This document shows positions 45,620 to 55,088 of a stretch of DNA of 64,000 nt, in pieces (the stretch's first letter is position 1; every line of letters starts with the position of its first letter). Origin of the DNA: Ctena decussata. Lineage: Eukaryota > Mollusca > Bivalvia > Lucinida > Lucinidae. The notes beneath the pieces were generated by a model. It did not search any database, was not told where the DNA came from, and worked only from the letters and a program-made list of their open reading frames with translations. The translations under genes and the position numbers were made by a program. The stretch covers positions 112,137,842-112,201,841 of the forward strand of contig OZ022500.1 of assembly GCA_963989385.1 (NCBI GenBank), in the 5' to 3' direction.

Positions 45620-45770
45620 ATGCAAGGATTCCACGAAATGTGATGTCTCACATGTCTAGGCACCGTAACAAAACAAGGCTAAACCAGAAAACTTGATGCC
45701 AAGTTACGCCCCCATCACTGCACCGCTGGAAAAGTATTACCTATGTCTTGCTGCTACTTGTTGCAGACAA
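45620..45770. mobile_element. F element remnant (F3), no tandem repeats
   Basis: 'aaggattccacgaaatgtga' + 'tgtctca' corresponds to F's 'caagaattccgcggaatgcg' + 'gtgtctcgcc'; then 'aagttacgcccccatc' and 'ggaaaagtattacctatgtc'. Diverged version of 54641-54796. Confidence 0.6.
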
Positions 45771-45824
45771 AACAAGAAACAGACCTAAAATGCTTATTTA
45801 GAAGTGTTAAAATTTTAAACCTGG

Positions 45825-46142
45825 GCCCAGTTGTTCAAAGCATCGTTATGCTAACAAGCTCGTTAAGAGGTCAACTCGTTAAGTGTTTTACAGCTTTATA
45901 ACCAAATATACTGATATTTTTTGTTGAAAAAAGTGAGAAGCTTTTGCAGTGCAAAAGCTTCTCACATTTTTTTCTACAAAAAATTTTTTTGTTGAAAAAA
46001 AGTGAGAAGATTTTGCAGTGCAAAAGCTTCTCACATTTTTTCAACAAAAAATATTGGCGTATGTGAGATATTAATGTTTGAAATTTTAACGAAACGTTAA
46101 CTAACCATGTCGTTAGTTTTGAACAACTGGGCCCTGTTCATT
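45825..46142. mobile_element. Fam4 MITE with duplicated central hairpin
   Basis: 'gggcccagttgttcaaagc' to 'tttgaacaactgggccc'. The hairpin 'agaagcttttgcagtg' / 'caaaagcttctcacat' occurs twice (45930 and 46002). Confidence 0.9.
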
Positions 46143-46184
46143 AGATATGACCCAATATGGGAAACAAGGCTTGCAGACAACAGG

Positions 46185-46405
46185 GCCCAGTTGTTCAAAG
46201 CAACCTTAGCCTAACAAGCTCATTAAGAGGTCAACTCGCTAAGTGTTTTATGCCTTTGTAACTAAATACACTGATTTTTTTTATGCAAAAGTTTCTCACA
46301 TTTTTTCAACAAAAAATGTTGGCATATTTCAGAAATAAACATTTAAAATTTTAAAGAAACGTTAACTTACAATGCCGTTAGTTTTGAGCAACTGTGCCCA
46401 GGGCA
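46185..46405. mobile_element. Fam4 MITE, second copy in tandem
   Basis: 'gggcccagttgttcaaagca' to 'ttttgagcaactgtgccc'; one arm of the central hairpin is deleted. Only about 42 bp from the previous copy, same orientation. Confidence 0.85.
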
Positions 46406-46438
46406 GCTCCCCTGAACTCACACTTCCCCATAAAGAAA

Positions 46439-46660
46439 ATACAGTCAACTCTCGATATCTCGAAGTCGAAATTCATCCCAAACTACTGATATCTCAAAGT
46501 AAATTTTCTGGTCCCAGAAAATTTACTTTGAGATATCATTAGTTTGAAATATCCGGAGTTGAAATATAATTATAAATAGCAAATGTGTCCAAACCATAAT
46601 CTTTGATATAAAGTGTAAATTGAGATATCAGTGTTCGAGATATCGAGATTTGACTGTACT
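46439..46660. mobile_element. J element (pogo/Tigger-like MITE)
   Basis: Ends 'tacagtcaactctcgatatc' and 'gatatcgagatttgactgta', TA tips; central palindrome 'taaattttctggtccc'/'agaaaatttac'. The TIR style resembles pogo-group elements (inference). Confidence 0.8.
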
Positions 46661-46972
46661 TCAAATAAAGCATTAATGTTTTTAGATATCAACACTGATG
46701 CCAACACTGTCACCCGAAGTTGGGTAGCAGCTCTTCCTGCACAAAGGTCCTTAAACGGTGAAGATTCAAGATAACTCTGGTAGGATCTTTCTTATTGCTA
46801 ATAAATTTGTCTTTGTTGAGAAAGTGTATGGACAGTTTGCCAAGATCCTACAGATTTCAAAAGGACATGAGCAAGCCTTAACCAAACTGCACATAAGCCT
46901 AAAGTAAGATATTCTTAAAAACAAAACTCAAATACAGGGAACGTACTTCTGAAATGTATGGAACTTGTTAGC
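46661..46972. other. no feature recognised
   Basis: Unclassified. Confidence 0.35.
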
Positions 46973-47362
46973 CCTTAAAGCACCAAAAAAGCAGATAACA
47001 AAATTTAAAATGATTTATCCAAGCAATATCATACTGAGAATTCAAACACAAGAAGGCAAAGAGTACAGACCTAGATGAGGTGGCTCATGATGAGCCGCAG
47101 AGCTCCAGATAAGAGGGGGCACTGAGGATAATTCAAAGATAATTTTTCTTATTTCTCAACGAAAACATATATTGTGACCCCTCATTAGAACCGTCTCGGC
47201 GAGACATGGGTAACAACATATAATTTAAAGGGAAAATAAGTAAATTACCCTTGTTACCTCTTCTTATCTAAAGCACTGATTTTATTGAGCCGCCTCATCT
47301 GCATCTATGGTATTTGCAAATTCAAATATTTCGTGTGTTTTTTTTAGTGCTATAAGAGTTAA
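46973..47362. mobile_element. Fam2 MITE split by a Fam3 MITE
   Basis: Left part ends in the central stem 'gatgaggtggctcat' 'gatgagccgc'; right part resumes 'tgagccgcctcatctgc' and closes 'gctataagagttaa'. Confidence 0.82.
47098..47280. mobile_element. Fam3 MITE nested in Fam2
   Basis: 'agagctccagataagaggg' to 'cttcttatctaaagcactg'; right arm of its own central stem partly deleted. Confidence 0.85.
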
Positions 47363-47404
47363 ATTCTACTCATTGTAAATACATGTACGGGAGACAAACA
47401 AAAA

Positions 47405-47660
47405 TCATCAGGCCCCAAGGTTATAAAACTTTTTTCATGCTCAACTCAGCTGAGCATGAAATTTCCTCTGCTGATAAATAGCAAATTATTGATAAGTACT
47501 ATTGTATTCTTGCTCAGTTTAGCTGAGTATGAAATATTCTCAGCTTACGAATATGAAAATGCCAACATTAGTTGGCATTTTCATATTTATAAGCAGAGAA
47601 AATTTCATGCTCAGCTGAGTTGAGCACGAAAGAAGTTTTATAACCTCGGGGCCTGGTAAC
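47405..47660. mobile_element. N foldback
   Basis: 'ggccccaaggttataaaact' ... 'agttttataacctcggggcc'; nested arms 'catgctcaactcagctgagc' and a central perfect palindrome 'gaaaatgccaacattagttg'. Confidence 0.85.
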
Positions 47661-47969
47661 AAAATGAATGCGAGACAAATTATTAACAACAAAATATGTT
47701 GTGTAAAATAGGGAAGTTCAATTTCACTGCTTAAAACACAACCTTAAACATGCTTTAAAAAAAGGCTAATTAACAATAAACCTTAAATAAATGAAACACA
47801 CGATTACATGCATTGAATGAATAATTCTACTGAGTGAAAAAATATAAACACTCATTTAAATAGACTTTAAATAAATTATATGCTTTACAGGAATGCTGGA
47901 GTATGATTTGGAAACTGATAGCATACAAAAATCAAGATAAACCAAACTTCGTAGATGAAAACTGCTCCA
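47661..47969. other. no feature recognised
   Basis: Unclassified, very AT-rich. Confidence 0.35.
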
Positions 47970-48170
47970 AGATGAATGGGTATACCTCAACATTTTTCTG
48001 TCATTTCTACAAAGGAGAACAACTTCTGTGAATTCCTGTTTGCCTTCCAAAAGTATTCTTACAGAATAGAATTCACTCAAAGCCTGGCAAATTTTTTTCT
48101 TTAATAGCTAACCCCAAGAAGCGAGAAGGGAGACATATGGAATGGCCAAGTTACTTCCAATGAAAGTGAA
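47970..48170 (-). mobile_element. Fam6 element
   Basis: 'gatgaatgggtatacctcaa' ... 'tttctgtcatttctacaaag' and 'ttcctgtttgccttccaaaa', inverse of the Fam6 3' part. Confidence 0.7.
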
Positions 48171-48329
48171 TAGGGCGCAAGATATTGTTAGGACTTGATG
48201 CTTGTTCACGGATTATTGTTCTTGATTGCATCTTACAAGGCATTTCTCATGTGTGTGACACACAACTTTTTTTTTCCTTTTTCTCTTTTTTTTTTTTGAT
48301 GGGGAATGAATGCAAATAATTGCAGACTT
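48171..48329. other. no feature recognised
   Basis: Includes a T/C-rich stretch at 48268-48298. Confidence 0.35.
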
Positions 48330-48515
48330 ATCATCCCAGTAGGCATATAACGTTAAAATGAAGTAGTCCTGACGTCGATGCGACGTAATGACTGTCAACT
48401 CTTAAAAGAAAGAATTTGCTCCTCTAGGAGCAAAATATTTTCTTTAAGAGTAGACAGTCATTACGTTGCATCAACATCAATACGATATCATTTTAATGTT
48501 ATGTGCCTGCTGGGA
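48330..48515. mobile_element. L element with Fam6 hairpin at its centre
   Basis: Ends 'cccagtaggcatataacg' and 'gttatgtgcctgctggga'. Exactly at its symmetry point, between 'gacgtaatgact' and 'agtcattacgt', lies the Fam6 hairpin 'gtcaactcttaaaagaaag' ... 'ttctttaagagtagac'. Confidence 0.8.
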
Positions 48516-48599
48516 TCACTCTCTGACTTCAACTGATACCCCATGAAAAGTTATATGTTTGACTTACTTTTCAATGAAACCTACAATGCTTAAGGCTAT

Positions 48600-49020
48600 G
48601 GATACGGGACATATAAGGGAGATCACTCTATTTCAGTTTGCACATTCACTTCTGTTAAAGGAAATAATTTGCTGTCAAATATCAAATTCTTTCCTTTAGG
48701 TCCTTTATCACACCTGGTTAACTATGTTTTCAAGGAAATTACGAAACGAAAAAGAGCTGTTACGAAAGGAAACCAAACAACCAGATCATCAGGTTGTTTG
48801 GTAACTGACTCTTTTCTTTTTTCGTAGCAGCTCCTTTTTGTTTTGTAACAGCCCTTGTATATACATAGTAAACCAGGGGTGTAATGGAGAAAATTCTTTC
48901 TTCCTCTGGAAGTGGAAGGTTTTATTCACCCAGGAAAGCAGGCAAGAAGTCCCATTTTTTTTCTTTGTGAAAATAACAGAAAACCTTGGAGGTGTATCCA
49001 TGTATGTTTCTGTTGAGAAA
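48600..49020. mobile_element. Fam6 element interrupted by a palindrome
   Basis: 'ggaaataatttgctgtc' + 'aaattctttcctttag' start a Fam6 copy; 48719-48862 is a palindrome ('acgaaacgaaaaagagctg' ... 'cagctcctttttgttttg'); Fam6 resumes 'aatggagaaaattctttctt' and 'ccttggaggtgtatccat'. Confidence 0.65.
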
Positions 49021-49460
49021 TAGAGCAGAAAACTTCCTCAAAGCACTTCCAATGTCTGGCTTATCAGAAATTCTGTAGTATCTGATACTAGCAAATGAAA
49101 CTAGTAATATAAACTACTGTGAAGACACAACCAAATGGTAAATTAATATACACAAAATGAATTATATCAAATACTATAAAAATAATTAATTCAGTGAACA
49201 AACTCAACAACATAACAAACAGAACCTGTCGAAAAAAAAAGAAAAAAATAAACTTTATATATGTTCAGCATTGTATAAACCCCATTATTTAAGACAAAAA
49301 TATCTTAATTTGATGATGATCCTGTTGAGACTGATGGGCAATAAAACAATTAGCAAACAAACATCCAATTTTTGGAAATTGTGTACACCAGTATAGAGAT
49401 TTTGCTAGTATACCTCCAAGGGTCTATCCTCTCAGCCCTTTTTACAAAAGCAAAACAGCA
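49021..49460. other. no feature recognised
   Basis: Unclassified AT-rich DNA. Confidence 0.35.
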
Positions 49461-49702
49461 GGGTCCAGTTGTTCAAAACTAAAAACATCTCTAGAAAACA
49501 AGACCTTAAAGTTTCAAAAGTTTTGTTTACAAAACACTGCCATTTTTTGCAGAAAAAATGTGAGAAGCTTTTGCTGTGCAAAAGTTTCTCACACTTTTTC
49601 AGCAAAAAACTTATACCACAATTGATTTTGTGAGTACTGTCAGACTTAGCAAATCCTCGCATAATGACTCCATTAAGCTAATGATGCTCTTAACAACTGG
49701 GC
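49461..49702. mobile_element. Fam4 MITE
   Basis: 'agggtccagttgttcaaaac' to 'tcttaacaactgggccca'; hairpin 'gagaagcttttgctgtg'/'caaaagtttctcacac'. Confidence 0.85.
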
Positions 49703-49739
49703 CCAGCTATTTTTCTTCTAAACTTTAACTCATTCTACT

Positions 49740-50230
49740 CTTTGGTGAATGGTTACACTTTAAAGGAAGTAACTCTACTATTTTCTTTTCTACATCTTCT
49801 CAATGGGAATCAACTCTTAATGGAAACAGTTGACCCCTTTTGGAAGGGTCTCATTGTCCTGTGATGCAAACAGGGATTGACTGATTGATTTGATGCTTAA
49901 CATCAAGGGTAAACAGCTATGGTCATGTCGGGATGGTCAGCTAACCTAGCCACACTATTCCTGGGCAGGCTTAGACCTCCTATGCGGTTAACCAGTACTA
50001 AGTGCACATCCTCTCGCCAGTAACTGACAACTGTCCTTCTTGAATCAGCGGAAGGAGAAACGAAAGTATATGGCCAGACCAGGTTTCGAACCCAGGACCT
50101 CTGACTTATGAGTCAGGTGCCCTACCAATTGCGCTACGCGGCCCGGCGATGCAAACAGGGATTCACAGATGTTGTGATGCAAACAGCAAGTCACAGATGT
50201 TATCTTGTTAAATAAAATGGCAGGAAAAAG
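49740..50230. mobile_element. Fam6 element split by SINE S3
   Basis: 'ggaagtaactctactatttt' and 'tttggaagggtctcattgtc' before the SINE; 'aagtcacagatgttatc' and 'aaaatggcaggaaaaagatgg' after it. Confidence 0.75.
49879..50147 (-). mobile_element. SINE S3, full length, with 16-bp target duplication
   Basis: Flanked by gatgcaaacagggatt at 49863-49878 and 50148-50163. On the minus strand it opens with a near-complete tRNA-like head (50144 to 50071) with box A 'tagcgcaattggtaggg', loop CTCATAA (anticodon CAT) and box B 'gggttcgaaacc', closing GGCC stem. Body 'ttccgctgattcaagaagg', 'cagttgtcagttactggc', 'tgcacttagtactggtta'; end 'gttaagcatcaaatcaatca'. Confidence 0.92.
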
Positions 50231-50364
50231 ATGGAAGATGATTTTATCGATCTTGATATAAAGACTTTAAAATTTACCTAGTCTGAAACTGTGACATCTG
50301 GATCACAATGATTCTACTGACAAGTATATTATGTCATGAATTTCAAAATTACCTGTTGTTTATA

Positions 50365-50472
50365 ACCCAGCAAGCACATGACATCGAAATGAGGTCATAC
50401 TGACATCAATGTAACATCAGCACACTGCATCAATGTAATTATGACATCATTATGACATCATGTGCCTACTGG
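50365..50472. mobile_element. L element
   Basis: 'cccagcaagcacatgacatc' to 'gacatcatgtgcctactggg'. About 108 bp. Confidence 0.85.
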
Positions 50473-50812
50473 GAGTTAGCTCTTAACTCATCCACACAAA
50501 CACAAGGTATATGAAAATATAAATACTGTTTACTGGAATGTAAGAAATTGTGGGCAAAACTCAAATGAGCATTTAAATAATAATACATTTGGGACAACCT
50601 ATGTAGATTACTGATTTTATAAACTATATAAATAACAAATCTATTATGCAAAAATTAAGTAGGAATTAATATTGTGCTCTATAAAGGAATGATATTTTTC
50701 TTAAAAGTCCATGCATATGGTAACCTGTAAGCCCTGGGTATTATGTAACATGATGTTATACAAGATGTAAGATTTAAATTAATCAGAAATCACTCCAAGT
50801 CTCATAATTTCT
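50473..50812. other. no feature recognised
   Basis: Unclassified. Confidence 0.35.
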
Positions 50813-51016
50813 CAGGGCTCCAGTTCAAGTGGGATTTTGAGAATAATTCTAAGATAATTTTTCTTATTTATCAATGAAAACATACCTTGTGACCCCTCAT
50901 TAGAACCATCTGAGCAAGACAGTTCTTATGAGGGGTCACAATGTATGTTTTTACGGAAAAACAAGGAAAACTATCAATAAATTATCCTGTTACCCCTTAT
51001 TATCTGGGGCACTGTT
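50813..51016. mobile_element. Fam3 MITE
   Basis: 'agggctccagttcaagtggg' to 'ccttattatctggggcactg'; central stem 'cattagaaccatc'/'gttcttatgagggg'. Confidence 0.85.
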
Positions 51017-51125
51017 CAGTTCAGTTCAGTTCAATTCTCTTGAACTGAACTGAACTGAACAGTGCTCCAGATAATAAGGGGTAACAGGATAATTTAGGGA
51101 TAGTTTCCCTTGTTTACTGTACAAT
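51010..51125. repeat. inverted junction of two Fam3 ends around (gttca)n/(tgaac)n
   Basis: 'gcactgttcagttcagttca' then 'gttcaattctcttgaac' then 'tgaactgaactgaacagtgc' and 'tccagataataaggggtaac'. The second half is a second, truncated Fam3 end in inverse orientation to the first. Confidence 0.88.
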
Positions 51126-51289
51126 CTGGGGCTCTTTTAAAGTAAATAAACACTGTATGCTCAACAAAACGGCAGAAATCTGCATAACAAATATGGCTAT
51201 TTTATATGGAGTACAAGACTAGCAAAAATATAGAGAATTATTTATTGATTTATTTATTATTATTATTTTGTTTCTTCAGCTCAAGCAAA

Positions 51290-51420
51290 GGTGTGGTTTT
51301 AATAATTTCAGATTCACATCCAAAACAATCTCAAAAATCTAGATCAGTGTTGTAAGACAGATCTAGAGCTTCAGGATTGTTTCAGGAGAGAAAACCCATT
51401 TTATAGCTGTTTTACACAAG
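51290..51420. mobile_element. I element
   Basis: 'cacatccaaaacaatctc' 'aaaaatctagatcagtg' ... 'agacagatctagagcttc' 'aggattgtttcagg'. Confidence 0.72.
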
Positions 51421-51426
51421 ACCGCA

Positions 51427-52625
51427 GAGCTCCAGATAAGAGGAGTATTTGATGATAATTGAGAGATAATTTTCTTTATTTCTCATTGAAACCATATGTT
51501 GTGACCCCTCATCTGAACCGTCTCAACGAGACGGTTCAGATTAGGGGTCACAGCATATGTTTTTATCCAGAATTAACACAAGAATTCCGCGGAATGCGGT
51601 GTCTCGCCTGCTGGCGCTTTGTCACAAAACAGAGCTAAATCAGCAAAGATGTATGAATGAACCAAGTTTCATGGCTCTAGCCCTTACAGTTTCTGAGAAA
51701 CAGACTAAACGCGTAAACTTGCCAAAAAATTGCAAAGTCAGCCAACCGTAAAATGTTGATAAAGACTCAATATCAATGATGACTTTGAGTTCTTCTCTTC
51801 CAGATGAATGCATGGCCCAAGTTTCATGGCTCTAGCCCTTATAGTTTCTGAGTAACAGACCTTAACGCAAAAACTTGACAAAAAATTGCGAAGTCAGTCA
51901 ACCGTAAAATGTATGTCAAGACTTAATACAGATGATGGCTTTGAAAGTTACTCTTTCAGATGTATGCATGGCCCAAGTTTCATGGCTCTAGCCCTTGTAG
52001 TTTCTGAAAAAATGACCTAAACGCAAAAACTCGACAAAAAAGTGCGAAGTCAGTCAACCGTAAAATCTAGGTCAAGACACAACATTGATGATGGCTTTCA
52101 GCTGTACTCTTCCAGATGTATGCGTGACCCAAGTTTCACGGCTCTAACCCTTATAGTTTCTGAGAAAATAACCTAAACGCAAAAAGTCGACAAAAAATTG
52201 CGAGGTCAGTCAACCGTAAAATCTAGGTCAAGACTCAACATTGATGATGGCTTTCAGCTGTATTCTTCCAGATGTATGCATGACCCAAGTTTCATGGCTC
52301 TAGCACTTGTAGTTTCTGAGAAAATGACCTAAACGCAAAAACTCGACAATAAATTGCGAAGTCAGTCAACCGTAAAATCTAGGTCAAGACTCAACATTGA
52401 TGATGGCTTTCAGATGTACTCTTCCAGATGTATGCATGACCCATGTTTCATGGCTCTAGCCCTTATAGTTTCTGAGAAAATGACCTAAACGCAAAAACTC
52501 GACAAAAGTTTACGCCGCCGACGACACCGGAAAAGCAATACATATGTCTCGCCTCTGCTTCGCAGGCGAGACAAAAAATTATCCCTAATTATCACTTAAT
52601 ACTCCCTCTTATCGAGGGCTCTGGA
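51427..52625. mobile_element. Fam3 MITE split by element F
   Basis: 51427-51578 and 52573-52625 rejoin as '...ccagaattaaca|aaaaattatccctaatt...', matching the uninterrupted copy at 59108-59281. Confidence 0.88.
51579..52572 (-). mobile_element. pearl-like element F with six ~156-bp monomers
   Basis: 'aagtttcatggctctagccc' recurs at 51664, 51819, 51975, 52131, 52287 and 52443 (155-157 bp apart). Minus-strand order is hairpin 'gtctcgcctgcgaagc' ... 'gaggcgagac', a cgtcggcggcg stretch, then monomers with 'aaactataagggctagag' 'ccatgaaac', ending 'caggcgagac' 'accgcattccgcggaattc'. Confidence 0.88.
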
Positions 52626-52786
52626 CCGATTTACATATTAACAGCAATTTTTGAAGGATAATTGCTGGTCTTATAATCAAATAATATGAGAGTCAACCCC
52701 AATATTTTGGCTAATCTGGTGCTCCAGTGACCATGATAATACTTAGGTTTCTTTTAATAGAATATCAATTTAATAACAATTATAAA

Positions 52787-53026
52787 TGAGCTGCGACAAG
52801 ACAAAACTAACAAAGTGGCATGTTCATCCAGCAAAGACTCAGTTCAGCCTGGGCATCTGCCTAGTCAGACCAGAGTCTTCACTGTCAACATGGAGGTAGC
52901 TTATACTCTTAGCTACACTTCAAGCACACAGCAAAGACTCTGATGAGACTGGGCAGATGCCCAGGCTGATCTGATTCTTTGCTGGGTGCACATGCTACTT
53001 TCTTGGTTTTGTCGTGTCACGGCTCA
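52787..53026. mobile_element. Fam1 foldback MITE
   Basis: 'tgagctgcgacaagacaaaa' to 'ggttttgtcgtgtcacggct'. Full length. Confidence 0.88.
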
Positions 53027-53222
53027 AATTCTGGCCTATCCACACAAAAGCTTCACAACCACTGAATAACTTCACAGAACACTATATCACATGTTAGTAC
53101 ACAACACAAACATAAACTTTCACAGATACAAAATGTAACAAATGGCATTAAGTAGAAAAATATCACTATCTACAACCCATTGTATACAAAACAATTTTTT
53201 ATTTTCAAGCGGCTGACACCAA

Positions 53223-53680
53223 AAATCTGAGTCCAGCTGTTTAAAGCCTCATTGTCATAATGAAGTTGTTTAACAAGGATTCTCTAAGTTTTCTGATGCA
53301 CATAAAATCTCACATGTAAATGTTTTATGCTGAAAATGATGTGAGAAGTTCCTCACATATTTTCCTACAAAAAATGGCAGTGTTTTTGCATTAACACATT
53401 TGAAAATGAAACCTCTCATTAAATAATGATGTTGGTTGCAGGAGATGTACCAAGAGTCTGAGGCATGAACAGTTGTTTAAAACTATCACCTTTAATTAAA
53501 AAGACAACAAGTTTTTAAATGCACTGTATGCAAAAGCTATGCCATTTCCCTGCAAAAACTCTTCACGCTTTTTCAGCAAACACAAAATTAGCACACTTGA
53601 TTTTATGTATACTAGAAAGCTTAATGAATCCTTGAATTACAACTCTGTTAAACTAATGACGCTTTGAATGACTGGGCCCA
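53223..53680. mobile_element. two adjoining Fam4 relatives
   Basis: First: 'gagtccagctgtttaaagc' with 'gatgtgagaagttcctcac'. Second: 'aacagttgtttaaaactatc' to 'gctttgaatgactgggccca'. Confidence 0.65.
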
Positions 53681-53803
53681 CGTTGCATACAGCAAAGGCT
53701 CAGATGAACCTGTGTTAAGAAACTTTGGTGTTCAAATCCTCGACAAATCCACAGGCAAACAGCAAAAGACCTGACCACAAGGAACCTATGCCTAGACTGG
53801 TCT

Positions 53804-53871
53804 GCTTGAAGGGTTATCTTTCCATATGCCTAAAGATATTTCTTTTGGCATGTGGAAAGATAACCCTTCAA
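53804..53871. repeat. short hairpin
   Basis: 'gcttgaagggttatctttcc' ... 'ggaaagataacccttcaagc', 20-bp perfect arm, 28-nt spacer that is itself partly paired. Confidence 0.9.
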
Positions 53872-54078
53872 GCATATTGAAACAAAAGTACTTCAACAAA
53901 TTTTCCTATTGTTTTTTATTCTGAACATATATAACAAATGACCATCTTGGATACAATTGGTTGTATTAAGTGAATTCTATAAAATGGAATTATTAGCTGC
54001 TAATTAAAACAGCTATTGAATATACCCAGTATCAATATGATAACTATTTTAAACAATGAATCAACTTATTTGAGAGCA

Positions 54079-54380
54079 AGTACAGTCAAACCTTTGTCAG
54101 AAGCCTCTTCTATTAACCCTTAAAGCGCCAAAAATCAAAATTGTTGAATTGGCAAACAGTGTAGATCCAGATGAGGTGGCTCATAATGAGCCACCTCATC
54201 TGAATCTATACTGTTTGCCCTCTAGTGTTTTAATTCTCAATATGATATCGCTTGGACGAGACATTTTTTGAAATTCTGAAGACATAAATTTTGTCGTCTG
54301 CTTTTTGGTGCATTAAGGGTTAAGCAGAAGCCTGTCTGCCTTAGGCAGTTTTTGCCCTTCCAGTTTGACTGAATTTACTT
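54079..54380. mobile_element. J-like element split by a Fam2 MITE
   Basis: 'tacagtcaaacctttgtcag' 'aagcc' ... 'aggcagtttttgcccttcc' 'agtttgactg' flank a Fam2 copy. Confidence 0.6.
54116..54322. mobile_element. Fam2 MITE, piggyBac-type ends
   Basis: Tips 'ttaacccttaaagcgcc' and 'ggtgcattaagggttaa', with TTAA followed by CCCTTA, close to piggyBac terminal sequences. Centre 'gatgaggtggctcat'/'aatgagccacctcatc'. Confidence 0.88.
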
Positions 54381-54640
54381 GTTAAGGTTTTAGTTTGGTC
54401 TTTCAAATTTCTTGTAACGATTTCACTATCAGTTCAGTCTAAAAGGACATATACATATCTACCTTTGCAGATTCAATTGATATTAAAAGCATCTACAAGG
54501 TACTGGCTTTGCATCTGACATCCCCTTCAAAGGGCCTGCGGTACAAAAGAAAGGCAAAGCCTGAACCCATTAGTTGCTATAGCAATAGAGCGTCCACATC
54601 ATACAATGTATGCACTTGCAGATCCACACCTGATTATTCA
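54381..54640. other. no feature recognised
   Basis: Unclassified. Confidence 0.35.
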
Positions 54641-54796
54641 CAAGAATTCCGCGGAATGCGGTGTCTCGCCTGTCAGCTCTTTGTGAAACTGACCTAAACA
54701 CAAAAACTCGACAAAGTTTACGCCATCGACGAGGACGAGGACACAGGAAAAGCATTACATACGTCTCGCTTCTGCTTCGCTAATTTGCTAATGAGA
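54641..54796 (-). mobile_element. F element, solo form without the tandem array (F2)
   Basis: 'caagaattccgcggaatgcg' and 'gtgtctcgcctg' as in F, then 'aaactcgacaaagtttacgcc', 'ggaaaagcattacatacg' and 'tctcgcttctgcttcgc'. Only a stub of one monomer remains. Confidence 0.85.
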
Positions 54797-54977
54797 CATT
54801 ACATTTTAAAATGTACTGTATGCAAAAAACTGCTGTTTTTGCCCAAAAATGTGAGTGCAAAAGCTGCTCACATTTTTTCAGTAGAAAAAAAAAATTAGCA
54901 CACTTGACTTTACATGTACAAGAGATTGCTGAAAGTCAAGGATTCATTAAGCTAGCAATGCTTTGAAGGACTAGGCC
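54797..54977. mobile_element. Fam4 MITE, 5' part missing
   Basis: 'aatgtgagtgcaaaagctgc' 'tcacattttttcag', 'agcacacttgactttac', 'gctttgaaggactaggcc'. Abuts F2. Confidence 0.7.
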
Positions 54978-55088
54978 ATAACCTGATAGTGAAACAGTCA
55001 CACAAAACTCTAAGAACTACCAAACAAATAACCTCCAAATAATCTTCTATTCATGGTTTTAACAAAAAAACAAAATACATGTATCTGC
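54978..55088 (-). other. start of 3' UTR of the membrane-protein gene
   Basis: Follows the stop at 55089 on the minus strand. No canonical polyadenylation signal was found close by. Confidence 0.4.

Noticed and set aside
50071..50144. Functional tRNA-Met gene (minus strand)
   Set aside because: It is the head of a 269-bp SINE with a 16-bp target duplication; acceptor-stem mismatches argue against a working tRNA.
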